NCBI RefSeq assembly: GCF_001375535.1
Contig: NZ_LN831197.1
Span: forward strand, 3,104,383 to 3,168,382
Reading direction: 5' to 3'
From: Bacillus niameyensis
GTDB taxonomy: Bacteria > Bacillota > Bacilli > Bacillales > Bacillaceae_C
DNA length: 64,000 nucleotides
Numbering within the stretch: position 1 is the stretch's first letter; the number at the start of each line of letters is the position of its first letter. Position numbers and translations under genes: made by a program. The notes under the pieces are model-generated. The model was not told the DNA's origin. It saw only the letters and a list, made by a program, of their open reading frames with translations, and ran no database searches. Below are positions 47,579-56,350 of the stretch, piece by piece.

Positions 47579-47668
47579 GCCTTCATAACTATATACCCTC
47601 GTCAATAGATATTTATCACTTATTGTTTTATTTTTATCGTTATATTCCTATCTCATAAACAATTAAAA

Positions 47669-47697
47669 GGCGCTCAGAAGATTACTTCTGAGCGTCA
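47669..47697 (-). terminator. terminator of the iron-type dehydrogenase gene
   Basis: CGCTCAGAAG-ATTA-CTTCTGAGCG (47671-47694). On the minus strand it is followed by CCTTTTAATT, 15 bp past the stop codon. Confidence 0.7.
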
Positions 47698-47708
47698 TTG
47701 TACATCAC

Positions 47709-48803
47709 TTATTCGACAAAATTCGGGGTGTGCCAGGCACCTTCGAGAGTTCGGATAGCACTCGCGACTTCTTCTGCCGTGACACCGCTATCCTTCATTA
47801 GGTGAATCGATTCGTTCGGGCGGACAGTTTGTTCGGCAATTGCATTAACCCACTTTTCTGCTATTCCGAGATCCTGCAATCGTTTTGGTAAACCAAGTTT
47901 GTCGTAAAATTCTCCGTAAAGTTTTACATCTTCAAACTTTCCTTCTAAGACAAGTTGTACTAAGATGCCATAGGCTACTTTATTTCCGTGCAAAATGGAG
48001 TGAGATTCGGGTACAATGGTTAATCCATTATGAACAGAATGGGCTCCCGCAATCCGGCCATATTGGTCACCAAACCCACCGACCATTCCGCCAATCATGA
48101 TAATCGTCTCAACCACACGAATAAAGTTATCTGTAACTTCCTTTTCCGTAGCAGCCTTGACAGCAGCCTCTCCATGCATAAGCATTTCATCCGCACATAG
48201 TTTTGCCGTGTCATAAGCAATCTTAACTGGCATAGACATGGCGGGCAGTTGACTAATGATAACATCCGCTTCCACCCACTTTGCCAACGTATCACCAATT
48301 CCTGCAATAAGTATTGAAACAGGAGCATTGACGAGAATGCGAGGTTCAATTAATAATAGGTCGATACTAGATGGATATATTTCATAGTGGGTCATGGCGC
48401 CTTCTTCATTATAGATAACACTGAGTGGCGTCCACGGCGCACAGTTCGAAGCGAGTGTCGGTATCAACACTTTTTTAATATTACAAAGGTGGGCTGCTCC
48501 TTTTACCGTATCAAGCACTTTCCCGCCACCAACTCCAATAATCGCATCAGCTTCGAATTCATTTGCGAAGTTAGCAAGTCTATTCATTTCTTCCAATGTG
48601 CATTCCCCGCCGTATTCGACATGCTCGCTTTGGATTGATGTGAAGGTTGGGAAAAAGGAGTTTGCGGCATTCCAAGATTTCTTGCCTGTAACAAGTAAAA
48701 CACGGTGGATATTTCTTTCGAGTAAGCGTTCTTCCAATTTATCTAGAACGCCTATTTTACAAATGTATTCAGCAGGGGCACCGCGAACAATGATCTCCTC
48801 CAT
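47709..48803 (-). CDS. iron-containing alcohol dehydrogenase family protein (glycerol-dehydrogenase-like)
   Basis: 364 residues. N-terminal NAD-binding domain with VLLVTGKKSW and ADAIIGVGGGKVLDTVKGAA (GGGK..D signature), then PTLASNCAPWTPLSVIY, and the metal domain with the Asp in IAGIGDTLAKWVEA and His residues in AGAHSVHNGL and SHSILHGNKVAYG. That set fits glycerol-dehydrogenase-like members. Its last ten codons (GAWHTPNFVE plus stop) lie inside copy 2 of the dispersed repeat, so the original C-terminus may have been replaced. Substrate not predictable. Confidence 0.87.
   Translation of the reverse strand: MEEIIVRGAPAEYICKIGVLDKLEERLLERNIHRVLLVTGKKSWNAANSFFPTFTSIQSEHVEYGGECTLEEMNRLANFANEFEADAIIGVGGGKVLDTVKGAAHLCNIKKVLIPTLASNCAPWTPLSVIYNEEGAMTHYEIYPSSIDLLLIEPRILVNAPVSILIAGIGDTLAKWVEADVIISQLPAMSMPVKIAYDTAKLCADEMLMHGEAAVKAATEKEVTDNFIRVVETIIMIGGMVGGFGDQYGRIAGAHSVHNGLTIVPESHSILHGNKVAYGILVQLVLEGKFEDVKLYGEFYDKLGLPKRLQDLGIAEKWVNAIAEQTVRPNESIHLMKDSGVTAEEVASAIRTLEGAWHTPNFVE
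47713..47741 (+). repeat. dispersed repeat, copy 2 (inside the dehydrogenase 3' end)
   Basis: 29 bp, differing from copy 1 at two positions. On the minus strand it encodes the end of the dehydrogenase, HTPNFVE. Confidence 0.75.
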
Positions 48804-48870
48804 ATGTGCAACATCTCCTATTTAGAAATAAGTATCTGCTATAAAAAGGTAACTTAAAAAAATAATGATG

Positions 48871-48980
48871 GAAGTCAAAAGAATAACAGCCAAACTTGAA
48901 AAATTATCTATACAAGTCAAAAGAATAATCCCAGACTCGAAAGAATAACGATGGCACTCAAAAAATTAGCCATCAAACTT
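48871..48980. repeat. short degenerate direct repeats of about 20-21 bp
   Basis: Five to six units spaced about 20-22 bp with consensus close to ACTCAAAAGAATAACNATC (copies near 48874, 48895, 48916, 48936, 48956, 48977). They fill the gap between the dehydrogenase and metQ genes, next to copy 3 of the dispersed repeat. No coding frame. Confidence 0.6.
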
Positions 48981-48986
48981 GCGTAA

Positions 48987-49023
48987 TTCGACAAAATTCG
49001 GGGCGTGCCAGGCACGCCCCGAA
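48987..49023. repeat. dispersed repeat, copy 3, in a perfect palindrome
   Basis: TCGACAAAATTCGGGG... as in copies 1 and 2, but here extended to a perfect inverted repeat: 14-bp arms ATTCGGGGCGTGCC / GGCACGCCCCGAAT around a single A (48995-49023). It lies 6 bp beyond the metQ stop on the minus strand and could end transcription, although the T run is short. Confidence 0.75.
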
Positions 49024-49028
49024 TCTAG

Positions 49029-49844
49029 TTATTTCATCCATTCTGGCTTTCCGAAGCCTTCGAATTGTTCGTCAATGATTTTTTCGAATTCAGCAGATTT
49101 GACGATTTCTACAAGGTCTTTCGCTAATTGTGAGTCTTCGTTATCAGCTTTAACTGCTACGACGTTACGATATTGGTCAGGCATATTTTCAAGAGCTAAA
49201 GCGTCTAGTAAATTCATGTCAGCAGCTAACGCGAAGTTTCCTGGGACTGCGGCTAGATCAGTTCCTTCTACAGCTCTTGGTAAAGCACCTGCTTCCATTG
49301 GCTGGAACTTCAAATTCTTAACATTTGTCACGACATCTTTCTCCGAAGCTTTTAGTTCTTCCGCATTTGGATCTAATTCAATAAGGCCTTGATCTTTCAA
49401 AACTAAGAATGCACGAGCGGCATTGGATGGGTCGTTTGGAATGGCGATCGTAGCGCCGTCCTCAATTTCCTCGATTGATTTAAATTTATTTGAGTAAATC
49501 CCCATCGGTGCTGTTGGAACGGTAATCAAAGCAGATAAATCCATTTCATTTTCTTTTTCAAAATTCTCAAGGTAAATCGTATGTTGGAATAAGTTTGCAT
49601 CAATAGTATCTGTGTTTAACGCATTGTTTGGCTGAATATAGTCACTGAACTCTTGAACTTCTACTTTATAGCCCTTTTTCTCGAGCTCCGGCTTGATCGC
49701 CTTGTTTAACATATCACTATAAGGTCCTGGAGTTGCTCCCAGTTTAACTGACTTTTCATCTTGTTTATCCCCACTTTTATCTCCACAAGCAGCTAAAGCT
49801 ACAACAAGTCCTAAAGCTAAAATACCGAGTAAAAACTTTTTCAT
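49029..49844 (-). CDS. metQ: methionine-binding lipoprotein MetQ
   Basis: 271 residues. Lipobox LAAC with Cys20; mature NlpA/MetQ domain with VKLGATPGPYSDML, VEVQEFSDYIQPNNALNTD, ANLFQHTIYLENF, APMGIYSNK and IPNDPSNAARAFLVL. It binds L-methionine (or its derivatives) outside the membrane for the MetNP transporter. Third gene of metN-metP-metQ, under the SAM riboswitch. Confidence 0.95.
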   Translation of the reverse strand: MKKFLLGILALGLVVALAACGDKSGDKQDEKSVKLGATPGPYSDMLNKAIKPELEKKGYKVEVQEFSDYIQPNNALNTDTIDANLFQHTIYLENFEKENEMDLSALITVPTAPMGIYSNKFKSIEEIEDGATIAIPNDPSNAARAFLVLKDQGLIELDPNAEELKASEKDVVTNVKNLKFQPMEAGALPRAVEGTDLAAVPGNFALAADMNLLDALALENMPDQYRNVVAVKADNEDSQLAKDLVEIVKSAEFEKIIDEQFEGFGKPEWMK

Positions 49845-49856
49845 TATTTTCTCCCC

Positions 49857-50528
49857 TTATCTTTTATCTATCTTTTTTGCAATTAAATCGCCAGTTATTT
49901 GTAAGAACTGAACGAGAATAATAAGAATTACGACAGTTGAAATCATAATCGTGTCATCATAGCGATAATAACCGAAGCGAATCGCCAAATCCCCGATACC
50001 TCCACCGCCGACAAAGCCCGCCATAGCGGAATAAGCAACTAAACTGATTAATGTTAAAGTAATGCCTTGCACAATGCTTGAGCGTGCTTCAGGCAGTAAT
50101 ACATCTGTAATGATCATCCAAGGCGTAGCACCGCCCGCTATAGCTGCCTCAATGACGCCCTTATCAATGTCCCGTAAGGCTGTTTCTACAACTCTCGCGA
50201 AAAATGGAATTGCGGCGACTGATAAGGCAACACAAGCCCCAGTCGGTCTGTATGGATTCCCAACAATAAATGTCGTTAAAGGAATTAAGGCAACGATCAA
50301 AATGATGAATGGTATTGAACGAATTAAATTTGAGATAAAGCCTAGAATCGCATTGACGTAGCGATTTTGTAAAAATAGTCCCTGACTCGTACTAAACAAA
50401 ATAATACCGAGTGGTAAACCGATAACAATCGCTATTCCGATAGAAATACTGATCATATAAAGCGTTTCTCCAAAGGCTTTCCATATATCAGGTAACATTT
50501 CTACAAAGTGTTGAAAGTCAAAGGACAT
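49857..50528 (-). CDS. metP: methionine ABC transporter permease MetP (MetI)
   Basis: 223 residues, five to six transmembrane helices with the MetI-type pattern: GETLYMISISIGIAIVIGLPLGIILF, the NLIRSIPFIILIVALIPLT block and the EAA loop ALRDIDKGVIEAAIAGGATPWMIITDVLLPEA that docks the ATPase. Overlaps metN by 11 bp on the minus strand and is followed closely by metQ. Confidence 0.94.
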   Translation of the reverse strand: MSFDFQHFVEMLPDIWKAFGETLYMISISIGIAIVIGLPLGIILFSTSQGLFLQNRYVNAILGFISNLIRSIPFIILIVALIPLTTFIVGNPYRPTGACVALSVAAIPFFARVVETALRDIDKGVIEAAIAGGATPWMIITDVLLPEARSSIVQGITLTLISLVAYSAMAGFVGGGGIGDLAIRFGYYRYDDTIMISTVVILIILVQFLQITGDLIAKKIDKR

Positions 50529-51531
50529 TGTCGATCACCTCCACATGGGCACCGCGCTCTTCCATATAGGCAATTGCCTTCTCAACATTCGCCTGTTCAC
50601 CATTTAATTCCATTAGGAAAAGACCAAGCGGCTGATCCTGAATATATTCAATCGTTCCATGTAAAAAGTTTCCTCTCACATGATATTTTGCAATTGTATC
50701 GGAAATGATCCCTTGTCCAGCGACCTTCCCTTTGAAAAGAACTTTTACAAGACTGCCCTTCACTTCTTTCAAAATGGCATCCGGTACATGAAAAGAGACA
50801 ACACTGCTTATAAATTCTTGCGCTAACGCTGTTTTTGGATTGGAAAAAATATCATATACAGAACCTTCCTCAATAACCCGACCATCTTGCATGACCGCCA
50901 TACGATCACAAATTTCTTTTACAACATCCATTTCGTGAGTAATGAGAACGATGGTTATATTTAGTTCGCGATTTATCTTTTTTAATAGATGTAAGATTGA
51001 AAGTGTCGTGTTTGGATCTAAAGCGGAAGTAGCTTCATCACAAAGTAGTATAGAAGGATTATTTGCTAGTGCTCTCGCAATCCCGACTCGTTGCTTTTGC
51101 CCGCCACTAAGTTGGGATGGGTAAACGTCAATCTTGTCCGAAAGTCCGACCATAGATAGTAATTCTTTAACTCGTTCTTGTCTTTTCCCCTTTGGTACCC
51201 GCGCGGCTTTTAATGCAAAAGCAATATTATCACCGACTGTTTTCTGACTGATGAGATGGAAGTGTTGAAAAATCATCCCGATTTTTAATCGCGCTTTTCG
51301 AAGTTCCTCCGTCGATAATTTTGTTATATCACGGTCATTTACAACGATACTGCCACTCGTTGGCCGCTCAAGTAAATTGATACAACGCAGCAGCGAACTC
51401 TTTCCCGCGCCTGAATACCCAACAATTCCGAAAACTTCCCCTTCAGCGATCGTAAGTGAAACATTATCTACACCAGTCACTGTCCCGGTTTTTGTTTCAT
51501 AGACTTTCGATAAATTCTGTATATCTAGCAT
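50518..51531 (-). CDS. metN: methionine ABC transporter ATP-binding protein MetN
   Basis: 337 residues from ATG 51531 (SD AAGGGTGA; the earlier in-frame GTG is inside the SD). Walker A GYSGAGKSS, Q-loop IFQHFHLISQKT, signature LSGGQKQRVGIA, Walker B ILLCDEATSALD, H-loop ITHEMD. The C-terminal ACT-like NIL domain (about residues 260-337), which in this family binds methionine and blocks transport when the cell is replete, is complete. First gene of the operon, controlled by an S-box leader. Confidence 0.95.
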   Translation of the reverse strand: MLDIQNLSKVYETKTGTVTGVDNVSLTIAEGEVFGIVGYSGAGKSSLLRCINLLERPTSGSIVVNDRDITKLSTEELRKARLKIGMIFQHFHLISQKTVGDNIAFALKAARVPKGKRQERVKELLSMVGLSDKIDVYPSQLSGGQKQRVGIARALANNPSILLCDEATSALDPNTTLSILHLLKKINRELNITIVLITHEMDVVKEICDRMAVMQDGRVIEEGSVYDIFSNPKTALAQEFISSVVSFHVPDAILKEVKGSLVKVLFKGKVAGQGIISDTIAKYHVRGNFLHGTIEYIQDQPLGLFLMELNGEQANVEKAIAYMEERGAHVEVIDNVL

Positions 51532-51544
51532 AGCAATCACCCTT

Positions 51545-51580
51545 ATAAAAAATAAAATGCTCCTTCAACTGAAAGAGCAT
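51545..51580 (-). terminator. S-box attenuator terminator before metN
   Basis: On the minus strand ATGCTCTTTCAGTTGAAGGAGCAT, a hairpin with 6-bp base ATGCTC/GAGCAT, followed by TTTATTTTTT. It is the off-state terminator of the riboswitch. Confidence 0.8.
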
Positions 51581-51601
51581 CATTAACGAAATGGAAATGA
51601 A

Positions 51602-51704
51602 TTATCTTTCAGAATGAAATCATTCTGTAGGAATTGGCACCTTCCTTGTTTTACAAGGGGTTGCCGGACGTCATAGGGCCTTTCCCTCAGTCTCTCTTGA
51701 TAAA
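51602..51704 (-). ncRNA. SAM-I (S-box) riboswitch aptamer
   Basis: Minus-strand sequence shows the S-box core in order: TTATCAAGAGAG, ACTGAGGGAAAGGCCCTATGA, CGTCCGGCAACC, AAGGTGCCAATTCC and the closing strand GATAA. With SAM bound the downstream terminator forms and metNPQ is off; in methionine or SAM shortage it is on. Confidence 0.95.
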
Positions 51705-51803
51705 ATCCATATTTAATTGAATTAGTATGAATCAAATCATACGTTAGTTTCTGATTCTTGTCAATTACCTTTTTAAAAATAATCTATACTAAGATAATAA
51801 TTG

Positions 51804-52598
51804 CTATTTTTCTAGTATACGTGAATATAAATTTGGCCGGCGATCAGCATATACAGGGATGCGTTCCCTAATTTCATCTACAATAGAGAAGTCAACATCG
51901 ATAACAGCTAACTCTTCATTTTCAGAACCAGTCCACAACACATTACCCCATGGCTCAATGATCATCGATTGTCCGTTAAATTCATTATTTGGATCACTTC
52001 CGGTACGATTAACGGCAATGACAAACATTTGATTTTCGATAGCGCGGGCTTGTAATAAAATTTTCCAATGATCAACTCGTGTTTTTGGCCATTGTGCCGG
52101 AACGAATAACACTTTTGCTCCTGTAAGTGCATGGGTGCGCAGCCACTCAGGGAAACGAATATCATAGCAAATGACACCACCAGCTTCAATCCCATCGAAT
52201 TGGAAGCGATTAGCTGAATCCCCAGCTTCTAAATATAGATGTTCATCCATTAGTTTAAAAAGATGGGCTTTATCATATTCTCCAACAAGTTCACCTTTGT
52301 TGGAATAACTGTACATGGTATTATAAAAATGTTCCGATTTTTTTGTTGCAACAGAACCGCCAACAATATGCACGTGCAGTTCTTTTGCAAGAGCTGAAAA
52401 GAAGGCTTTTGTTCGCTGACCTTCAATATCCGCTGTTTGCTCAAGTTGATCAAGTGCATAACCGGTGTTCCACATTTCCGGCAACACAATGAGCTCGGCC
52501 CCTTGACTTACCGCTTTGCGAATAAGTCTTTCGGCTTCTGCATAGTTTTGATCCGGGTTATTAAAGGCAACATTAAGTTGAATGCAACCGATTTTCAT
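51804..52598 (-). CDS. mtnU: carbon-nitrogen hydrolase MtnU (omega-amidase-like)
   Basis: 264 residues from ATG 52598 (SD AGGGGTGA). Nitrilase superfamily with the catalytic triad Glu41 (LPEMW), Lys110 (YDKAHLF) and Cys144 (VICYDIRFPE). B. subtilis MtnU (YkrU) is encoded next to MtnE as here, and is thought to hydrolyse the 2-oxo-acid amide left when glutamine donates its amino group in the last step of methionine salvage. Divergent from mtnE across 142 bp. Confidence 0.88.
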   Translation of the reverse strand: MKIGCIQLNVAFNNPDQNYAEAERLIRKAVSQGAELIVLPEMWNTGYALDQLEQTADIEGQRTKAFFSALAKELHVHIVGGSVATKKSEHFYNTMYSYSNKGELVGEYDKAHLFKLMDEHLYLEAGDSANRFQFDGIEAGGVICYDIRFPEWLRTHALTGAKVLFVPAQWPKTRVDHWKILLQARAIENQMFVIAVNRTGSDPNNEFNGQSMIIEPWGNVLWTGSENEELAVIDVDFSIVDEIRERIPVYADRRPNLYSRILEK

Positions 52599-52665
52599 AG
52601 ATCTATCACCCCTAGACAATTTAGCTAAAAGATTATAAGATTTGCCTGAGAAAAGCAAGCGCAAC

Positions 52666-52705
52666 TGCCCGTTAAGCGACGTAGAAGTTTCCTAGTCGCT
52701 GGGCA
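52666..52705. other. imperfect hairpin between mtnU and mtnE
   Basis: TGCCC, a 4-nt bulge (GTTA), AGCGAC, 14-nt loop, GTCGCT, GGGCA. Located in the divergent promoter region. Could be an operator or an attenuator remnant; no S-box core is present. Confidence 0.35.
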
Positions 52706-52740
52706 CTGTAGCTAGACCATTAAGAAAAAGAGGTTTTCCT

Positions 52741-53904
52741 ATGGAACTTTCAAATAAAATGAAAAAACTCCCTAAACAATTCTTTGCCTCTCTTGTACAA
52801 AAGGTGGGGGCTGCTGTCGCGGAAGGAAGGGACGTCATTAATTTAGGGCAGGGTAACCCTGACCAGCCGACACCACCACATATCGTAAAAGCACTACAAC
52901 AATCAGCAGAAAATCCACTTTCACATAAATACTCCTTATTTAGAGGTCTTCCTGAATTTAAACAGGCGGCAGCCGATTTTTATAAACGGGAATACAATGT
53001 GGATCTTGATCCAGAGACGGAAGTGGCTATTTTATTTGGTACAAAGGTTGGGTTAGTTGAGTTGCCAATGGCGATGTTAAATCCAGGTGACTTGATGTTG
53101 CTTCCTGATCCGGGTTATCCAGATTATTTATCGGGAATTGCCCTTGCTGAAGTTCAGTTTGAAACAATGCCATTGAAACCGGAAAATGGTTTTCTGCCTG
53201 ATTATGATGCACTTCCTGATGAAGTGAAAGAACGGGCCAAGTTGTTATATATCAATTATCCGAACAATCCTACAGGTGCCGTGGCAGATTCTGCCTTCTT
53301 TGAAAAAACGGTCGCCTTCGCGAAAGAGCATAATATTGCCATTTCGCATGACTTTGCCTACGCTGCTATAGGCTTTGATGGTGAAAGACCGCCAAGCTTT
53401 TTACAGGCTGAAGGTGCAAAAGAAGTCGGGATAGAAATGTACACATTATCGAAAACATACAACATGGCGGGATGGCGTGTTGGTTTTGCCGTTGGAAATG
53501 CCGATATGATTGAAGCGATAAATCTTATTCAGGATCATCTGTTTTGCAGTTTATTTCCTGCGGTTCAGCATGCGGCAATCGCTGCACTTACAGAATCCCA
53601 AGAATGTGTAGATGAGCTAGTCGCACTTTACGAAGGCAGAAGGAATGCATTAGTAGAGGAATGTCATCGGATTGGTTGGAATGTCGAAGCGCCTAAGGGA
53701 TCGTTTTTTGCATGGCTTTCTGTTCCCGAAGGATATTCGAGTGAGCAATTTGCAGATCTTTTACTAGAAAAAGCCGATATAGCGGTCGCTCCAGGAAACG
53801 GATTTGGCGAATATGGTGAAGGTTATGTACGCGCCGGGCTGTTAGTGGATAAAGAACGGCTGAGAGAAGGGGTTCGCCGCATCGAAAAATTAAAGCTATT
53901 TTAA
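52741..53904 (+). CDS. mtnE: methionine-salvage aminotransferase MtnE
   Basis: 387 residues, class I/II PLP aminotransferase closely resembling B. subtilis MtnE (YkrV): KKLPKQFFASLVQKV, DVINLGQGNPDQPTP, LYINYPNNPTGAV, and the PLP lysine Lys238 in LSKTYNMAGWR. It converts 4-methylthio-2-oxobutyrate to methionine, the last step of the methylthioadenosine salvage pathway. The near-identical blocks and the neighbouring mtnU support the name. Confidence 0.93.
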   Translation: MELSNKMKKLPKQFFASLVQKVGAAVAEGRDVINLGQGNPDQPTPPHIVKALQQSAENPLSHKYSLFRGLPEFKQAAADFYKREYNVDLDPETEVAILFGTKVGLVELPMAMLNPGDLMLLPDPGYPDYLSGIALAEVQFETMPLKPENGFLPDYDALPDEVKERAKLLYINYPNNPTGAVADSAFFEKTVAFAKEHNIAISHDFAYAAIGFDGERPPSFLQAEGAKEVGIEMYTLSKTYNMAGWRVGFAVGNADMIEAINLIQDHLFCSLFPAVQHAAIAALTESQECVDELVALYEGRRNALVEECHRIGWNVEAPKGSFFAWLSVPEGYSSEQFADLLLEKADIAVAPGNGFGEYGEGYVRAGLLVDKERLREGVRRIEKLKLF

Positions 53905-53912
53905 TTAAAAGG

Positions 53913-53941
53913 ACGGGCATTTGCATAAACGCCCGTTTTTT
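53913..53941 (+). terminator. terminator of mtnE
   Basis: ACGGGC / GCCCGT (53913-53918, 53931-53936) with TTTTT following. Confidence 0.75.
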
Positions 53942-53979
53942 ACTACAAAAAAATTTGGAATTGAAGGCGGTGTCAAGAC

Positions 53980-54501
53980 ATGAGATGGAAGAGATGGGCT
54001 CTGCTAGGAGGTACTTTCCTTATTCTGATAATATCTGTTTTGTTTTACGTCAAGTGCATCCCATCTGGAATCCTTTTACTAAGTGGAGTCCATAAAAATG
54101 ATGTTGTGCTCGTTTCAGACAGTAATAAGTGGTTCCATCATTATCTATATGAAAAAGACGGAAAACTTGCTGGGATTTTAACTATACAGCGCAAAGGAAA
54201 TTCTCTGTTTTGGTCAAAATATTATAATAGTACAATCAAAACCGAAAACAAGGATGGGGTAAGAAGTATAATAGTTTTTAAGACTAGTCAACCGACGATA
54301 AAAAATGGAATGCCTTTGCAAAACACTGTATGGGGCGGGGAAGTAGCCCTTAATGGAAATGTTGATCAGAACATTGATATTATTTATAAAGGGGATATCA
54401 GACAACCTGATATAAAGAAAAAAGAGAATGGAAGGATCTACTTTTTCTATATATCTAATGATGTCGATAATACCGACCCAATAGATGTAAAGGTGAAATA
54501 A
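53980..54501 (+). CDS. membrane-anchored protein of unknown function
   Basis: 173 residues. One N-terminal transmembrane helix (WALLGGTFLILIISVLFYV, residues about 6-24) and an extracytoplasmic beta-rich domain with several strands (VVLVSDSNKWFHHYLYEKDGKL, ILTIQRKGNSLFWSKYY). I do not recognise a family. The SD before the ATG is weak (GAAGGCGG). It stands alone. Confidence 0.7.
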   Translation: MRWKRWALLGGTFLILIISVLFYVKCIPSGILLLSGVHKNDVVLVSDSNKWFHHYLYEKDGKLAGILTIQRKGNSLFWSKYYNSTIKTENKDGVRSIIVFKTSQPTIKNGMPLQNTVWGGEVALNGNVDQNIDIIYKGDIRQPDIKKKENGRIYFFYISNDVDNTDPIDVKVK

Positions 54502-54780
54502 ACTTTTTCCGTTCACGTCGGCGAGCCCCTATATATTAAATACCTCACGTTTTGAGAAAAAGATAAACATACAGCTTACTTCAAATGCTTGCTGTCACAG
54601 TTTTTAACTAGTTAAAACCTTGTTTTGGGGGTGCGAGGCTGGCGTTGCTTGGGCGGTTCATGGAAAGAGAATTATGTATTTTATCTCTTTTTTAATAATC
54701 GTATGTTAAGGTTAATCTGAATGTTTTGGTAGTTCCCTCTTATCTATACAAATTATCTAAAAAATTGGGGGAGGGTCAAT

Positions 54781-55308
54781 GTGAAACGACTGACAATTGG
54801 AAGGTTAAAAGATTACACACTTATATTCTTAGTTATTTTGTTGGTAGCAGGTGGTTTCAAATTTTATGATGAGAAGGCAGAAGAGAGAAGGCGACATGAA
54901 TCGTTTTTAAATAATTTGTACTTTGAACTAATGAGAAGTGTTCATGTAATCGATTTAACGTTATCTTTTGACCCTGAAACAGACGCGAACGAAAATCTTA
55001 CTGGATTGTTATATTCCATTGAAGACCGATTGCAAAGTATAGAGCTTACACTAAAATTGGGTCAACATTGGGTTGATAAGGATATCCATTCTGCACGTTT
55101 TCAACTTAGTTTCTTATATAGAGAAGATATACCTGGTTTTAGTAAAGATGGTGTATTAGATAATAGTGAAAAATTATATTTGGAGACGCTTCGAGATGAG
55201 CTTGAGTCCATTCGTGAAGGTATGTACTCAGAAGAAACGAAACAAGAAAATCCCAATCTGACTATTAAACAATTGAATAAGTTAATTTCAGAAGCCAATA
55301 GAAAATAG
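54781..55308 (+). CDS. membrane-anchored helical protein of unknown function
   Basis: 175 residues from GTG 54781 (SD GGGGGAGGG). An N-terminal transmembrane helix (residues about 12-27) is followed by charged amphipathic helices (DEKAEERRRHESFLNNLYFELMRSVHVIDLTLSF and ETLRDELESIREGMYSEETKQ) that probably form a coiled-coil bundle outside the cell. No family recognised. The upstream 280 bp hold nothing clear. It directly precedes the sigY operon but has its own terminator. Confidence 0.72.
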   Translation: MKRLTIGRLKDYTLIFLVILLVAGGFKFYDEKAEERRRHESFLNNLYFELMRSVHVIDLTLSFDPETDANENLTGLLYSIEDRLQSIELTLKLGQHWVDKDIHSARFQLSFLYREDIPGFSKDGVLDNSEKLYLETLRDELESIREGMYSEETKQENPNLTIKQLNKLISEANRK

Positions 55309-55343
55309 ATTTATTGCATTTAAAAATGGATAGGAATAGCTAA

Positions 55344-55374
55344 GGGAACCTAAAACGATCGGTTCTTTTTTTTG
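55344..55374 (+). terminator. terminator before the sigY operon
   Basis: GGGAACC, 10-nt loop, GGTTCTTTTTTTT (55344-55373). Confidence 0.75.
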
Positions 55375-55435
55375 TTATAGAATTAACTTCCTTTCCACAG
55401 CAAATAGTGTGATTACAAATATTTTTTAAAAGAAA

Positions 55436-55461
55436 TGAACGATTGAAGAAAAACGAGCGTC
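55436..55461 (+). promoter_or_regulatory. SigY-dependent autoregulatory promoter
   Basis: TGAACG (55436-55441), 16 bp, CGTC (55458-55461). This is the -35/-10 pair described for the B. subtilis sigY promoter, so the sigma factor gene is read by its own product. Confidence 0.8.
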
Positions 55462-55496
55462 CAATCTTATAGACGAACAGAAAGGAGGTTTTTTCG

Positions 55497-56027
55497 TTGA
55501 ATCAGCGGGAAGAAAAGAAGCTGATTGTAAAGGCTAAAAAGGGAAATGATGAGGCGTTTACGACACTTTTTCAACACCATTATAGTTTTATATATAAATA
55601 TTTAATTAAATTAAGCCTTGACCCTGATTTGACGGATGACCTTCTTCAGGAAACGATGTTAAAGGCTTATATTCATCTCAAGGATTTTAAGGGAGATTCA
55701 AAATTTTCAACTTGGTTAATTTCAATAGCCTCTAGAACTTTTTTAGATCACCAGCGCAAGGAAAAGCGAGAGCGAAAACGAGTGGAAAAGGTAAAGCATG
55801 ATACTTTACGAAAAGTGAGATGGACTGTGACTAGGGATGGATATGAATGGACTGAGTATATGACTCAATTTGCTGAACTTGACCCGGATATTCGGGCACC
55901 GATACTTCTAAGGCATTATTATGGTTTTACTTATGAAGAAATTGCCGTCATGTTGAATTTAAAAGAAGGAACGGTAAAAAGCCGAGTCCATAATGGAATT
56001 AAACAGATTCGAAAGGAGTGGTCGTGA
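55497..56027 (+). CDS. sigY: ECF sigma factor SigY
   Basis: 176 residues from TTG 55497 (SD AAAGGAGG). Region 2: [47 protein letters not shown]. Region 4: [39 protein letters not shown]. Length and the following gene set (yxlC, D, E, F, G) match the B. subtilis sigY operon. SigY responds to nitrogen starvation and affects maintenance of a toxin plasmid in B. subtilis W23; in most strains its inducer is obscure. Confidence 0.93.
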   Translation: MNQREEKKLIVKAKKGNDEAFTTLFQHHYSFIYKYLIKLSLDPDLTDDLLQETMLKAYIHLKDFKGDSKFSTWLISIASRTFLDHQRKEKRERKRVEKVKHDTLRKVRWTVTRDGYEWTEYMTQFAELDPDIRAPILLRHYYGFTYEEIAVMLNLKEGTVKSRVHNGIKQIRKEWS

Positions 56028-56350
56028 TGAAGAACAATGATCAAGAGTGGATCGATCAATTCAAACGGGATATGAAAAAGCTGGATGATTCCCATACACC
56101 AAAAATTCCGGATCAATGGCAGTTAATGAATACGTTAAATGAATTTAAGGTTAAACATAAACGGGCCTTCAAGCGGGAGTTAGCATTGTTCCTACTTACA
56201 GCTCTCGTTATTTTGACTTCCTATATGGTGTTTGCTCTAAAGTTGCCTTCATCATTTATTTGGATTCAAGGACTGGCCTTGCTTGCGACTCCAACTATAT
56301 ATTTTGCGGAAAAGCGTAAGAAAAAGCGGGTGAGCGAATATGAATTCTGA
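56027..56350 (+). CDS. yxlC: YxlC, negative regulator of SigY
   Basis: 107 residues from ATG 56027, one base into the sigY stop (TGATG), with AAAGGAG upstream; a GTG at 56018 is inside the SD. The first 45 residues are polar (WIDQFKRDMKKLDDSHTPKIPDQWQLM), the rest holds two hydrophobic helices (about 53-70 and 76-92). In B. subtilis YxlC with YxlD holds SigY inactive at the membrane. Confidence 0.9.
   Translation: MKNNDQEWIDQFKRDMKKLDDSHTPKIPDQWQLMNTLNEFKVKHKRAFKRELALFLLTALVILTSYMVFALKLPSSFIWIQGLALLATPTIYFAEKRKKKRVSEYEF

Noticed and set aside
52599-52740. S-box riboswitch before mtnE or mtnU
   Set aside because: The region has a hairpin but none of the S-box core blocks, unlike the clear one before metN.
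54502-54780. Hidden gene or RNA between the two orphan membrane-anchored proteins
   Set aside because: No frame with SD, no strong inverted repeat, no recognisable RNA core.
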